Of a stretch of 64,000 nucleotides of DNA, positions 25,095-34,074 are shown piece by piece (position 1 is the first letter of the stretch; each line of letters starts with the position of its first letter). The notes beneath the pieces are model-generated. The model searched no databases. It worked only from the letters and a program-made list of their open reading frames with translations, and had not been told where the DNA came from. Both the position numbers and the translations under genes were made by a program. Source of the DNA: JAENVU01 sp963756815 (GTDB lineage Bacteria > Actinomycetota > Acidimicrobiia > IMCC26256 > JAENVU01); the NCBI GenBank assembly GCA_963756815.1, contig CAVWPR010000024.1:62001-126000 (forward strand). The letters are read 5' to 3'.

Positions 25095-25745
25095 TCATCC
25101 CAGCACCGCGCGCCGACGGGCCCGCTCGGACCTGGCGTCGGTGCGCGCCAGGATCCAGACCACCACCAGTCCGGCGACGTCGGCACCGTGCGCGACGAGG
25201 TTGCCCGGGACCGGTCGGCCCGCCCAGATGTCACCGAGACAGGCCCACGCCAGGCCGACGACGAGCACCGCGAGGACCGGGAGCATCGCCCGGGCCCGCT
25301 CGGGACGCCAGGCCACCACCAGCAGGCCGACCGCCATCGCCAGCGCCGAGACGCCCAGATGGCGCTCCAGGTGACCGTCCATACCCGGCATTCCGGACAT
25401 CGTGTCGCTCGGGAAGAGCAGCGGGAGGGCGGCCACCAGCTGGATCAGGGCCACCGCGACGGTCAGGATCCGCAAGGTCTGCACGCGGTCGTCGACCAGC
25501 GGGCGGCGGCGCGGCAGCGCCGCCAGGATGGCATCGGTGTGATCCGGCTCGATCTCGGCCGGCGCGACCCGAAGGCTCCGGTGCAGTCCCGCCACCGCCT
25601 CGGACCAGCGGCGGCACTCGCCGCACTCCCGGAGATGGTGATCGACGACATCGGGCGGCAGCGAGGGCGACTCGCCGTCGAGCGTCGCCGACATCGAGAT
25701 GCGGACGTCGGAGCAGAGCACGAAGAGGTGGTCGTGCCGAGTCAC
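25095..25745 (-). CDS. zf-HC2-domain membrane protein, putative anti-sigma factor
   Basis: The N-terminal part has the zinc-binding anti-sigma motif (VVDHHLRECGECRRW, an HxxxCxxC) with LCSDVRISMSATLDGE before it. Four hydrophobic segments follow (ILTVAVALIQLVAALPLLF, SALAMAVGLLVVAW, LAVLVVGLAWACL, VAGLVVVWILA), and the loop MSGMPGMDGH is Met/His-rich, which suggests metal sensing. GTG 25745 is preferred over GTG 25787, because the latter leaves only 14 bp to the divergent ECF gene. It is probably the partner of that sigma factor. Confidence 0.75.
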   Translation of the reverse strand: MTRHDHLFVLCSDVRISMSATLDGESPSLPPDVVDHHLRECGECRRWSEAVAGLHRSLRVAPAEIEPDHTDAILAALPRRRPLVDDRVQTLRILTVAVALIQLVAALPLLFPSDTMSGMPGMDGHLERHLGVSALAMAVGLLVVAWRPERARAMLPVLAVLVVGLAWACLGDIWAGRPVPGNLVAHGADVAGLVVVWILARTDARSERARRRAVLG

Positions 25746-25801
25746 CGGAAAGTTCCCGGCCGCTGTCGCGCGCGTGACGGCCGCCACTATCGTGCGCCGC
25801 C

Positions 25802-26326
25802 GTGGATCGCCTGACCGGGTACCTCGTCGCGGCGCGTGACGGCGACGAGGCCGCCCTCACCGCCGCCATCCGCACCGGCCAGCCCGAGGTGCGCCGCTTC
25901 CTGCGCCTGCTCGTCGACACCTCGGACCTCGACGACGTCGTCCAGGACACCTTCGTCCGCGCCTACCGCGCGCTCCCTCGGTTTCGCGGCGAGGCGAGCG
26001 GCCGGACGTGGCTCATCGCGATCGCCCGGCGCGCCGCGGCCGACGCCACCAGGAGCCGGGTGCGCCAGCGGCGCCTGCGTCACCGGAGCGAGCACGCCGC
26101 GAGCGGGACCGTCGCCGCCGACCCGGGCGACGAGCACGCGCTCATCGATCTCGTGGCCGGGCTCCAGCCCGAGCGCCGCGAGGCGTTCGTACTCACCCAG
26201 CTCGTCGGTTGCCCGTACCTCGAGGCCGCGGAGATCTGCGGTGTCCCGGTCGGCACCATCCGGTCCCGAGTCGCCCGGGCGCGGGAGCAGCTCCTCGAGC
26301 AGGTGCACGCGGCGCGTTCGGCATGA
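25802..26326 (+). CDS. ECF RNA polymerase sigma factor (metal module)
   Basis: The 174-residue protein has region 2 (DLDDVVQDTFVRAYRALPRF, GRTWLIAIARRAAADATR) and region 4 (REAFVLTQLVGCPYLEAAEI, GVPVGTIRSRVARAREQL). The region-2 sequence resembles the SigC group. GTG 25802 is the only sensible start. It is divergent from the zf-HC2 gene and overlaps the next membrane protein by ATGA. With CopCD and YcnI nearby, control of copper genes is an inference. Confidence 0.88.
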   Translation: MDRLTGYLVAARDGDEAALTAAIRTGQPEVRRFLRLLVDTSDLDDVVQDTFVRAYRALPRFRGEASGRTWLIAIARRAAADATRSRVRQRRLRHRSEHAASGTVAADPGDEHALIDLVAGLQPERREAFVLTQLVGCPYLEAAEICGVPVGTIRSRVARAREQLLEQVHAARSA

Positions 26327-27348
26327 CACGGCGCGCCCGACGCGCGCTCGCCGGCTGCGGCATCACGCTCGCACTCCTCGCCGGCCTCGCCGGCCCGGCC
26401 GGCGCGCACAGCACCAGCGGACCGCCGGCCAGCAACTTCCACACCGTCGTCGCGGGCGTCGTCCCCGCGATCCCCGGTGCGACGGCGAGCCTCGCCGCTG
26501 ATGGCGGCCACATCGAGCTGCGGGTCGACGGCCGCGCCCGCGTCACCGTGCTCGGCTACCAGGGTGAGCCGTACCTGCGCGTGAGCCGCCGCGGTGTCTT
26601 CGAGAATCGGTCGTCACCCGCCGTCGCCCTCAACCGGACCCGCGTGCCCACGGGGCCCGCGCACATCGGGCCGATCGGCGCGCCCCGATGGGTACGGGTG
26701 TCGACCGGGTCCACCGCACGGTGGCACGACCACCGCGCGCACTGGATGGGCGGCGCCACCCCCGCGCCGGTCCGGCGCGACCCGGGTCGATCCCACGTGA
26801 TCGACCGCTGGCGGATTCCGCTGCGGGTCGACGGCGCGACCGTGTCGGGCGCCGCGATCACGGGCTCGGTGCGGTGGGACCCGCCGCCCGACGCCGCGCT
26901 CTGGTTCCTCCTCGCCGCCGTGCTCGCGCTCGCCGTCCTCGGTGGCACCCGCGTCGCCGCACGACCCGTGCTGCTGGTCGCGCTCGCGCTGCTCGCCGGC
27001 GCAGAGTCCGTGCACCTCTGGGGGAGCTGGCCGTACTCCAATGCGTCCGCGGGCGGGCGGGTCGGTGAGAACCTGCCGTCGATCGCCGCGGTCGCGGCGT
27101 CGGTGGCGGCGTTCACATGGTTGAGCCGCCGGTCGGTGTACTCGGCCGCGCCGCTCGTCGCGATCGCCGGGCTGTTCACCGCGGTCGCCGGGGGCTTCGC
27201 CGACCTGCCGGTGCTGTCCCACGCGTGGGTTCCGAGCCGGCTGGAGCCGACCGTCGCGCGGACGCTCGTCGCCATCGCGCTCGGAGTCGGCACCGGGGTG
27301 GCGCTGGCCGGCCTCGCCCGGCTCCGGGCGCCCCGACCGGCCACCTGA
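26323..27348 (+). CDS. secreted-domain/multi-TM protein of the ECF module, unknown function
   Basis: ATG 26323 overlaps the sigma stop (ATGA). The 341-residue product has a signal peptide (ITLALLAGLAGPAGAHS). An extracytoplasmic domain of about 165 residues follows with LRVDGRARVTVLGYQGEPYL, and five C-terminal transmembrane helices begin ALWFLLAAVLALAVLGG. The mature N-terminus again starts with His (AHSTSG), as in CopC and YcnI, and the HDHRAHWMGG stretch is His-rich. A metal-linked membrane role is possible. I do not recognise the family. Confidence 0.7.
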   Translation: MTRRARRALAGCGITLALLAGLAGPAGAHSTSGPPASNFHTVVAGVVPAIPGATASLAADGGHIELRVDGRARVTVLGYQGEPYLRVSRRGVFENRSSPAVALNRTRVPTGPAHIGPIGAPRWVRVSTGSTARWHDHRAHWMGGATPAPVRRDPGRSHVIDRWRIPLRVDGATVSGAAITGSVRWDPPPDAALWFLLAAVLALAVLGGTRVAARPVLLVALALLAGAESVHLWGSWPYSNASAGGRVGENLPSIAAVAASVAAFTWLSRRSVYSAAPLVAIAGLFTAVAGGFADLPVLSHAWVPSRLEPTVARTLVAIALGVGTGVALAGLARLRAPRPAT

Positions 27349-27360
27349 CAGGCTGGCGCG

Positions 27361-27784
27361 ATGCCCACGATCTTCACCCGCATCATCGACGGCGAGCTGC
27401 CCGGGACGTTCGTGTGGCGCGACGATCGTGTGCGTGGCGTTCCTCTCGATCGCGCCGATGCGACCCGGTCACACCCTGGTCGTCCCCCGCGCCGAGGTCG
27501 ACCACTGGATCGACCTGCCGGCCGAGACGAACGCGCACCTCATCGGCGTCGCCCACGAGATCGGCGCGGCGCAGATGGACGCCTTCGCCCCGACGCGGAT
27601 CGGCCTGATCATCGCGGGCCTCGAGGTGCCCCACACCCATCTGCACGTGGTGCCCATCGACGCCGAGCGCGACCTCTCGTTCGCGAACGCCGATCCCGAC
27701 GCCACCCCGGAGTCGCTCGCCGACGCCGCGGCGCGGCTGCGCGCTGCGCTCACCGCCCGCGGCGCCGCCGGCGTCAGCGACTGA
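27361..27784 (+). CDS. HIT-family nucleotide hydrolase (frame break near 27426)
   Basis: The start reads MPTIFTRIIDGELPGTFVWR, the classic HIT N-terminus. After WRDDR the family sequence continues one frame over as CVAFLSIAPMRPGHTLVVPR. The histidine triad is PHTHLHVVPID, the HxHxH catalytic site. The total is about 140 residues, normal for HinT-type proteins that hydrolyse nucleoside phosphoramidates. The break lies beside a GATC at 27424. Its end overlaps the end of znuA on the other strand by 11 bp. Confidence 0.85.
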
Positions 27785-28670
27785 CGGGATCCGGCCCCGA
27801 GCAACCCAGCGCGCGTCGGAGCGCCACCAGGTTCGCCCGCATGGATCGCAGGTAGCCCTCGAACGTCGCGCCGTGTGCCGGTGACTCGATCGGGTCGAGC
27901 ACCGCGGTCTTCACGTGCGCGTCGCGTGCGAGGGTGTCGGCGACACGCGGTGACACGAGGCGCTCGGTGAACACCGTCGTCAGGTGGTCGCGGCGCACCA
28001 GGTCCGACAGCTCGGCGAGGCGCTGGGGATCGGGCTCCTGCTCGGGCGAGATGCCGGCGATGGCGTGCTGACGGAGTCCGTAACGCGCGGCGAGGTGACC
28101 GAACGCCGCGTGCGCGGTCACGATCGTGTGACGCGCGCAGTGTGCGAGCCCGCTGCGGTACGCGCGGTCGAGGGCGTCGAGGTCGACGACGAGGCGCGCG
28201 GCGCGCGCCGGGATCGCCGTCCGTTGCGCAGGGAGGGCGCGGCCGAGCGCGGCGTCCACCATCCCGACCACCCTGCGCATGAGCACCGGGTCGAGCCAGA
28301 CGTGCGGGTCGTCACCGACGTGGAGCCGGTCGAGGACGCGCACCGTCGGCCCCGATCGGCGGTCGGCACCGGACTCGATCGCGGGCTGGAAGCCCTTGCC
28401 CATCAACACCACGAGGCGGGCGTCGAGGATCGCGTCCATGTCGTCCGTGGTCAGCTCGAGGTCGTGGGGCTCGACGCCGGGCGGGGTGAGGTCGCGGACG
28501 GTGACCCCCGGGCCGGCGAGCGCCCGGCTGGTCGCGGCCAGGGGGAAGAACGCGGCGACGACCGACGGCCGTCCGCCGGCAGCCGGCCCCGACGACCCAC
28601 AGGCGGCCGTGGTCGTGACGAGGCCCAGGCTCACGAAGGCCACGATCACACCGGTGCACGCCCGCCGCAC
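27774..28670 (-). CDS. znuA: zinc/manganese ABC transporter substrate-binding lipoprotein
   Basis: The 298-residue protein of the cluster A-I family starts at GTG 28670 behind GGAGG. A lipoprotein-like signal ends TTTAACGSS. Metal-ligand positions are His in GVEPHDLELT, His in DDPHVWLDP, His in TAHAAFGHLAARYG and an acidic ligand near TVFTE. It captures zinc (or Mn) outside the membrane for ZnuB/ZnuC, whose genes diverge from it. Two Zur-like boxes fill the short intergenic region. Confidence 0.87.
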   Translation of the reverse strand: MRRACTGVIVAFVSLGLVTTTAACGSSGPAAGGRPSVVAAFFPLAATSRALAGPGVTVRDLTPPGVEPHDLELTTDDMDAILDARLVVLMGKGFQPAIESGADRRSGPTVRVLDRLHVGDDPHVWLDPVLMRRVVGMVDAALGRALPAQRTAIPARAARLVVDLDALDRAYRSGLAHCARHTIVTAHAAFGHLAARYGLRQHAIAGISPEQEPDPQRLAELSDLVRRDHLTTVFTERLVSPRVADTLARDAHVKTAVLDPIESPAHGATFEGYLRSMRANLVALRRALGCSGPDPVSR

Positions 28671-28680
28671 GCTTTCCTCC

Positions 28681-28733
28681 TGGGAATGGTTCCCAACTGG
28701 GTCACCGGCATAGTATTGGGAATCACTCTCAGT
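28681..28733. promoter_or_regulatory. two Zur/Fur-type boxes in the znuA-znuC divergent promoter
   Basis: Box 1, TGGGAATGGTTCCCA at 28681-28695, is a near-perfect palindrome (GGGAA/TTCCC). Box 2, ATTGGGAATCACTCTCAGT at 28715-28733, resembles the actinobacterial Zur box (TGAAAATCATTTTCA type). Both lie in the 45-bp gap between divergent starts, so zinc-dependent repression of both transcripts is likely. Confidence 0.6.
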
Positions 28734-29483
28734 ACGCCACCGCCCATCCTCGCGGCGCAGGACGTCTCCTTCGACTACGACGGCGTCGCCGCCCTGCGTG
28801 ACGTGTCGCTCGCGCTCGGACCCGCCGAGTTCGTCGCGCTCGTCGGCCCGAACGGCTCGGGCAAGTCGACGCTGCTGCGCGTGCTGCTCGGCCTGCTCCG
28901 ACCCCGCACCGGTCGGGTCGAGATGTTCGGCGGGCCACCGACGGACCTCGACGACCGCAGCCGGCTCGGCTACGTGCCCCAGCGCAGCCACCTGACGCCC
29001 GAGCTGCCCGCGACGGTCCGCGAGGTCGTCGCGGGCGGCCGGTTGAGCGTCGGCCGGTGGTGGCGCCGCTCCGGACGCGCCGACCGCGACGCCGTCGATC
29101 ACGCCCTCGGGGCCGTCGCGCTCACGGACCTCGCGACCCGCCCGGTGACCGAGCTGTCGGGCGGCCAGCAGCAGCGCGCCCTGATCGCGCGCGCGCTGGT
29201 GAGCGACCCCGAGCTCCTCATCCTCGACGAGCCGATCGCGGGCGTCGACGCCGAGTCGCAACGGCTGTTCCGGAACTCGCTCGTCCACCTCGTCGCCGAG
29301 CACCGCACCGCGGTGCTCCTCGTGTCGCACGAGCTCGGCGCCGTCGCCGACGACCTGAACCGCGTCATCGTGCTGAAGCAGCGGGTGCTGTTCGACGGGC
29401 CGCCGTCGGAGCTCGCGGCACGGGGGGTCAGCCTCGGCGTGCACGCCGAGGACCTCCCGCTCTGGCTCGAGGATCTCCAGTGA
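28716..29483 (+). CDS. znuC: zinc/manganese ABC transporter ATP-binding protein
   Basis: The protein starts about ILAAQDVSFDYDGVAALRDV. It has Walker A GPNGSGKSTLL, the Q-loop in YVPQRSHL, the signature LSGGQQQRALIARAL, Walker B LLILDEPIAGVD and the H-loop LLVSHELG. The start is uncertain. TTG 28716 lies inside the second Zur-like box; ATG 28686 would leave only 15 bp to divergent znuA. The stop overlaps the znuB start (GTGA). Confidence 0.88.
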   Translation: MGITLSTPPPILAAQDVSFDYDGVAALRDVSLALGPAEFVALVGPNGSGKSTLLRVLLGLLRPRTGRVEMFGGPPTDLDDRSRLGYVPQRSHLTPELPATVREVVAGGRLSVGRWWRRSGRADRDAVDHALGAVALTDLATRPVTELSGGQQQRALIARALVSDPELLILDEPIAGVDAESQRLFRNSLVHLVAEHRTAVLLVSHELGAVADDLNRVIVLKQRVLFDGPPSELAARGVSLGVHAEDLPLWLEDLQ

Positions 29484-30335
29484 GCGCGATCCTCGCGCTC
29501 ACACTGCCGTGGCCGTTCGACCGCGAGTACATGCAGCTCGCGCTCGGTGTCGGGCTGGTGGTCGGCGCGTGCGCGCCCCTCGTCGGCGCCTTCCTCGTCG
29601 ACCGGCACCTGTCGCTGCTGGGTGACGGCATCGGCCACCTCGCGTTCGCCGGCGTCGCGGCCGGCCTCCTGCTGTCGATCTCGCCGATCTGGACCGCGCT
29701 CGTCGTCGCCGTGGTCGGCGCGGTGCTGGTCGAGTGGCTCCGGACCCGGGGCAAGGCGTCGGGCGACCTCGCCCTCGCACTGTTCTTCTACGGCGGCATC
29801 GCCGCGGGCGCCGTGCTCGCCAGCCGGGCCGCGACCAACGGGATCACCGTGAACATCGTCCCGTACCTGTTCGGGTCGATCCTCACCGTCACCGAGGCCG
29901 ACCTCGCGCTCGTCGCGGCGATCGGCGTCCTGATCGTGGCCACCGTCGTGCTCGCGCACCGCGCCTGGTTCGCGATCGGCCTCGACGAGGAGTCGGCGCG
30001 GGTGATGGGACTCCCGGTGAACGGCCTGAACGCGCTGCTCGCCGCGTCTGACCGCGGTCACGATCGTCGCCGCGACGCGGATCGTCGGCGTCCTGCTCGT
30101 CGCCGCGCTCATGGTGCTGCCGGTGGCCGCGGCGAGGCTCCTCGCCCGCTCGCAGACCCGCACCCTCGGGATCGCGAGCGCCGTCGGTGTGGTGTCGGTG
30201 ATCCTCGGCCTCGGCGCGGCGCGTATCTGGGGACTGGCGCCGGGCGGGACCATCGTGTTGACCAGCGCGCTGATCTTCGCCGCGACGTCGGTCCTCACCG
30301 GCCGGCACCTCCCGCTCCCGCACGGCCATCAGTAG
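29480..30335 (+). CDS. znuB: zinc/manganese ABC transporter permease (frame break near 30047)
   Basis: From GTG 29480 the product is a polytopic ABC-3 family permease (GACAPLVGAFLVDRHLSLLG, DGIGHLAFAGVAAGLLLSIS). After GLPVNGLNALLAA the family sequence moves to another frame as LTAVTIVAATRIVGVLLVAA, then LMVLPVAAARLLARS. The total is about 285 residues, as expected. The break is probably a sequence error. It completes the ZnuABC system. Confidence 0.86.
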
Positions 30336-30344
30336 GGTGCGCGT

Positions 30345-31118
30345 GTGCGACTCGCGGGAGAGCTGGCGCTCGTCACCGGTTCCACCGCGGGGATCGGCAA
30401 GGCCATCGCCAGCCGCTTCGCGGCGGAGGGTGCGCACGTCGTCGTCACCGGACGGGACGCCGGCCGGGCCGAGGCGGTCGTCGCCGCGATCACGGCCGGT
30501 GGCGGTCGGGCCCAGTCGGTCCTCGCCGACGTCGGCGAGGAGTCGGCCTGCGCGGCGCTGGTCGCGGAGGCGGCGACCCTGATGGGCGGGCTCACCGTCC
30601 TCGTGAACAACGCGGTGGCGAGCACGGTCGACGAGCACGACGGTCCTGTGGCCGACCTCACGACCGCGGCGTGGGAGGCGAGCCTGCGCGTCAACCTCAG
30701 CGCGCCGATGTGGTTGGCCCGGGCCGCGATCCCGCACATGATCGACGCCGGCCACGGGTCGATCGTCAACGTCTCCACCCGCCAGGCCGAACGGGCGAGC
30801 AAGGGGTTCACCGCCTACATCGCGAGCAAGGCCGGCCTCAACGGGCTCACCCGCGCGATCGCGGTCGACTACGCCGCGCACGGCATCCGCTGCAACACGA
30901 TCAGCCCCGGGTACGTGCTCAACGAGCGACGGGACGCCGACCTCCCCGCCGACCGGCGGACCCGCCTCGAGGCCATGCACCTCACCCGCCTCGGCGAGGC
31001 GGACGACGTCGCGTACGCCGCGGTCTACCTGGCCGGGGCCGAGAGCGGGTTCCTGACCGGCGCCAACCTCCCGCTCGACGGCGGCGGCAGCGCGGCGCGC
31101 GGCGCCGTCCTGGGATAG
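30345..31118 (+). CDS. SDR-family NAD(P)-dependent oxidoreductase
   Basis: The 257-residue classical SDR has the cofactor motif LVTGSTAGIGKAIASRFA and the NNA motif VLVNNAVAS. The catalytic Ser lies in VNVSTRQAER and the YxxxK in TAYIASKAGL. The end LTGANLPLDGGGS is typical. It starts at GTG 30345, 9 bp after znuB, and is followed at 12 bp by a TIM-barrel enzyme gene, which suggests a shared catabolic role. Substrate unknown. Confidence 0.85.
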   Translation: MRLAGELALVTGSTAGIGKAIASRFAAEGAHVVVTGRDAGRAEAVVAAITAGGGRAQSVLADVGEESACAALVAEAATLMGGLTVLVNNAVASTVDEHDGPVADLTTAAWEASLRVNLSAPMWLARAAIPHMIDAGHGSIVNVSTRQAERASKGFTAYIASKAGLNGLTRAIAVDYAAHGIRCNTISPGYVLNERRDADLPADRRTRLEAMHLTRLGEADDVAYAAVYLAGAESGFLTGANLPLDGGGSAARGAVLG

Positions 31119-31129
31119 CGGCGCGACCG

Positions 31130-31936
31130 GTGCACGACCGCGTCTCGGTCAGCGCGATCAGCACGTTCGCGTGGGACCTGCCCGCCGACCTGGCGTTCTA
31201 CGCGCGGGCGGGCATCACGAACGTCGGGATCTCGATCGCCAAGCTCGAGCGTCACGGCTGGGACGACGGCGCGGCGCGTGTCGTCGATGCCGGCCTGCGC
31301 GTCACCAACCTCATCGGACTCGGCCCGTTCCACCTCGCGGCACCCGAGCGCTGGCCGGCCCAGCAGGAGCGGCTCGTGCGCGCGGTCGACGTCGCCACAC
31401 GCGTCGGCGCCGAGTGCCTCGTGTTCACGACCGGACCCGGCGGGTCGTTGCCGTGGGACGAGGCCGCCGATGCGCTCGCCGTCGCGATGGCACCCGTGCT
31501 CGCGGAGTCGGCCGCTCGTGGTGTGCCGTTCGCGATCGAGCACACGAACTCGCTCCGGGTCGACGTCGGCTTCGTCCACACGCTGGCCGACGCCGTCGAC
31601 CTCGCGCGGCGCCTCGGCACCGGGGTGTGCATGGAGATCAACGCCTGCTGGGCCGAGCGTGACCTCGCGGCCACGATCCGCGACGGCGTCGACACGCTCC
31701 GCCTGGTGCAGGTGAGCGACTTCGCGGTCGGGACCCTCTCGACACCGAACCGGCTCGTGCCCGGCGACGGCGACATCCCCCTCGACCGCATCGTCGGCAC
31801 CGTGCTCGGTGCGGGCTACCCCGGCTGCTTCGACCTCGAGCTCATCGGCCCGGCGATCGAAGCCGAGGGGTACGAGTCCGCGGTCCCGCGCGCGGTCGCG
31901 ACCACCACCGCGCTCCTCGAAGGCGCCGGCGCCTGA
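31130..31936 (+). CDS. sugar phosphate isomerase/epimerase-like TIM barrel (AP-endonuclease 2 family)
   Basis: GTG 31130 gives 268 residues. The xylose-isomerase-like barrel shows VSAISTFAWDLPADLAFYAR at the start, FAIEHTNSLRVDVGFVHTLA in the middle (a metal-ligand Glu in IEHT), GVCMEINACW, and the HVSDxxxG-like stretch RLVQVSDFAVG. Metal-dependent isomerases and epimerases of this group often stand with SDR enzymes, as here. The substrate cannot be told. Confidence 0.7.
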   Translation: MHDRVSVSAISTFAWDLPADLAFYARAGITNVGISIAKLERHGWDDGAARVVDAGLRVTNLIGLGPFHLAAPERWPAQQERLVRAVDVATRVGAECLVFTTGPGGSLPWDEAADALAVAMAPVLAESAARGVPFAIEHTNSLRVDVGFVHTLADAVDLARRLGTGVCMEINACWAERDLAATIRDGVDTLRLVQVSDFAVGTLSTPNRLVPGDGDIPLDRIVGTVLGAGYPGCFDLELIGPAIEAEGYESAVPRAVATTTALLEGAGA

Positions 31937-31939
31937 TCC

Positions 31940-32422
31940 TCAGCCGGGTGGGCCGAACGGCACCGGCGCGACGCGCGGCTCGCGTGGGATGACCCGGCCC
32001 TCGGCGACGGCGATCGCGTCCCAGTAGAAGTCGGGGAACTCCCGCACCGCGCCGTCCTCCACGAAGAGCTGCACCACCCACGCGCGGGCGATCACCGCAT
32101 CCGCGCGGACGTCGACGATGCGCTGCTCGACGATCTTCGCCTTCCCCCGGCGGGCCGACACCCGCACGCACCCCACGAGCTCGTCGTCGATCGTCGCCTC
32201 GCGGTCATAGGCGACGTGCAGCTCGCGCACCACCACCGTGCGCCGGTGGTCCGGCGCGCGCAGGTGCTCGTGCCAGCGGGCGCCGGGACCGGCGCCGATG
32301 TACGCCACCCGCAGGTCGTTGAGGATCCTGGCCACCGCCGCGTTGTTCAGGTGCCCCTGCCCGTCGATGTGCTCGGCTCGGAGCTCGATGGGGACCACGT
32401 ACCGGTAACCCGTGATGCTCAC
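31940..32422 (-). CDS. 4HBT-like acyl-CoA thioesterase
   Basis: GTG 32422 gives 160 residues with the hotdog-fold thioesterase pattern (VPIELRAEHIDGQGHLNNAA, where 4HBT enzymes have D-x-x-GHxNN). Later stretches include IDDELVGCVRVSARRGKAKI. The GTGA overlap couples it to the SDR gene upstream on the same strand. It probably hydrolyses an acyl-CoA made or used by that enzyme. Confidence 0.7.
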   Translation of the reverse strand: MSITGYRYVVPIELRAEHIDGQGHLNNAAVARILNDLRVAYIGAGPGARWHEHLRAPDHRRTVVVRELHVAYDREATIDDELVGCVRVSARRGKAKIVEQRIVDVRADAVIARAWVVQLFVEDGAVREFPDFYWDAIAVAEGRVIPREPRVAPVPFGPPG

Positions 32423-33193
32423 GCCCACATGAAGGCCCCGCCGTCGGCCATGAACGTGTGACCGGTGAGGTACCGGCAGGCATCCGAGCACAGGAACCAT
32501 GCGAGCGGTCCGATGTCGGTCTCGGGATCACCCTGCCGGCCCATGGGACAGTTCTCCACGAAGACCCGGTAGCCCTCGGACTGCTTCGCGGCGTCGCCGT
32601 GATGGTCGGCCGCCGCCGGCGCGATGCAGTTCACGACGATCCCGTCGGTCGCCCACTCGCGTGCCGCGGTGCGCGTGAGCGCGCGGATCGCCTCCTTCGA
32701 GGCGTTGTACGCACCGAAGCCCCGCCCGCCGGTGATCCCCATCGAGGACGCGAAGTTGACGATGCGGCCCCAGCCCTGTGCGGCCATGTGCGGGTGGACC
32801 GCCTGCATCGCCCAGAGCGAGCCCTTCACCCCGGACGTGTAGAAGACGTCGACGATCCTCCGCGCTGACGGTCGCCATCGGCGCCAGGGGACGGAAGGTC
32901 TGCGCGTTGTTCACGATGCCGTCGACGCGGCCGAAGCGATCGACGGTGGCCGCGACCATCGCGTCGATCTCGTCACGCTCCATGATGTTGGTCCGCACAC
33001 CGAGGACCTCGACGCCGAGCCCGGTGAGCTCGTCGACGGCCGCGTCGAGCAGCTCGCGGTTCCACTCCGCCACCACGACCCGCGCGCCCCCCGCACCGAG
33101 GTGCTTCGCGATCCCGAGACCCACCCCGCGACCTGAACCGGTGACGACGATCACCTTGCCGTCGACCGAGTGCATGTCACGCGCGTCGACCAT
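32419..33193 (-). CDS. SDR-family oxidoreductase (frame break near 32855)
   Basis: The first part (VIVVTGSGRGVGLGIAKHLG, DGIVNNAQTF) and the second (VKGSLWAMQAVHPHMAAQ, VNFASSMGITGGRGFGAYNA with the SK of YNASK, GHTFMADGG) are one SDR in two frames. The shift fits one extra base at GATC 32854-32857. ATG 33193 is the best start. The length of about 258 residues is normal. It shares a transcript with the thioesterase. Similar SDRs serve in acyl-CoA and steroid metabolism. Confidence 0.8.
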
Positions 33194-33287
33194 CCGAACC
33201 CCCGTCCTCGCCGCTCGGTGCACCCGACGGTCGGTCGGGCCCGCGGCAGTGGTCGCTCACCGTAACGCCCGGGTACGGTCCGCCTCC

Positions 33288-34061
33288 ATGAACTCCACGC
33301 TCGACGGCTGCGCCGTGCTCGTCACCGGCGGCGGCTCCGGGATCGGTCGGGCCACCGCGCTCGAGGTCACGGCGCGCGGCGGCACCGTCGCGGTGGTCGA
33401 CCGCGACACCGTCGGGGTCGACGAGACCGTCGCCCTCGTGGCCGCCGCCGGCGGGCACGCGGTGCCGACCCCGGCCGACGTCTCCGACGAGGACGCGGTG
33501 CGTGACGCGGTGGCCCGGGCGGTCGCCGAGCTCGGCCGGCTCGACGGGGCGGTGACCGCGGCCGGGATCTTCGACGGCCCGGACCTGCAGCCGTTGGCCG
33601 ACGTCACGCTCGCGACCTTCAACCGGACGCTGGCCGTGAACCTCACCGGCACCTTCCTCACGATGAAGCACACGCTGCCCCACCTCGAGCGCGCCGAGGG
33701 CGTGCCGCGTGGCAGCGTCGTGGCGATCGCCTCCACCGCCGGGATCCGGGGCCACGGGTTCGGCTCCGGCTACACCGCGAGCAAGGGCGGGGTCGTCGCG
33801 CTCACCCGCCTCGCCGCGGTCCAGTACGGACCTCGCGGTGTGCGGGTGAACTGCATCTGTCCCGGCGCGGTGAACACGCCGATGGCCGCTGGTGCTTGGG
33901 ACAGCGACGAGTCCCGGGCGCGGATGAGGCGCGACGTCCCCCTGGGCGTCGTCGCCGAGGCCGCCGACATCGGCTCGGTCGCCGGCTTCCTGCTCTCGCC
34001 GGACGCCAACCACCTCACCGGCCAGGTCATCGCGGTCGACGGCGGCACGACCGTCACCTGA
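33288..34061 (+). CDS. SDR-family oxidoreductase
   Basis: The 257-residue classical SDR has VLVTGGGSGIGRATALEVTA for cofactor binding and, in place of NNAG, VTAAGIF. The catalytic Ser lies in VAIASTAGIRGHG, YxxxK in SGYTASKGGV, and the C-terminus has LTGQVIAVDGG. It diverges from the SDR-thioesterase pair (95 bp) and converges on mmsA. Substrate unknown. Confidence 0.85.
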   Translation: MNSTLDGCAVLVTGGGSGIGRATALEVTARGGTVAVVDRDTVGVDETVALVAAAGGHAVPTPADVSDEDAVRDAVARAVAELGRLDGAVTAAGIFDGPDLQPLADVTLATFNRTLAVNLTGTFLTMKHTLPHLERAEGVPRGSVVAIASTAGIRGHGFGSGYTASKGGVVALTRLAAVQYGPRGVRVNCICPGAVNTPMAAGAWDSDESRARMRRDVPLGVVAEAADIGSVAGFLLSPDANHLTGQVIAVDGGTTVT

Positions 34062-34074
34062 CGGGCCGCGCGCC

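Noticed and set aside
25745..25759. CCGGAA-AG-TTCCCGG as a shared ECF -35 for the divergent zf-HC2 and sigma genes
   Set aside because: It lies too close to the zf-HC2 start to be its -35, and no good -10 (CGTC-like) is found at 16-17 bp on the plus strand.
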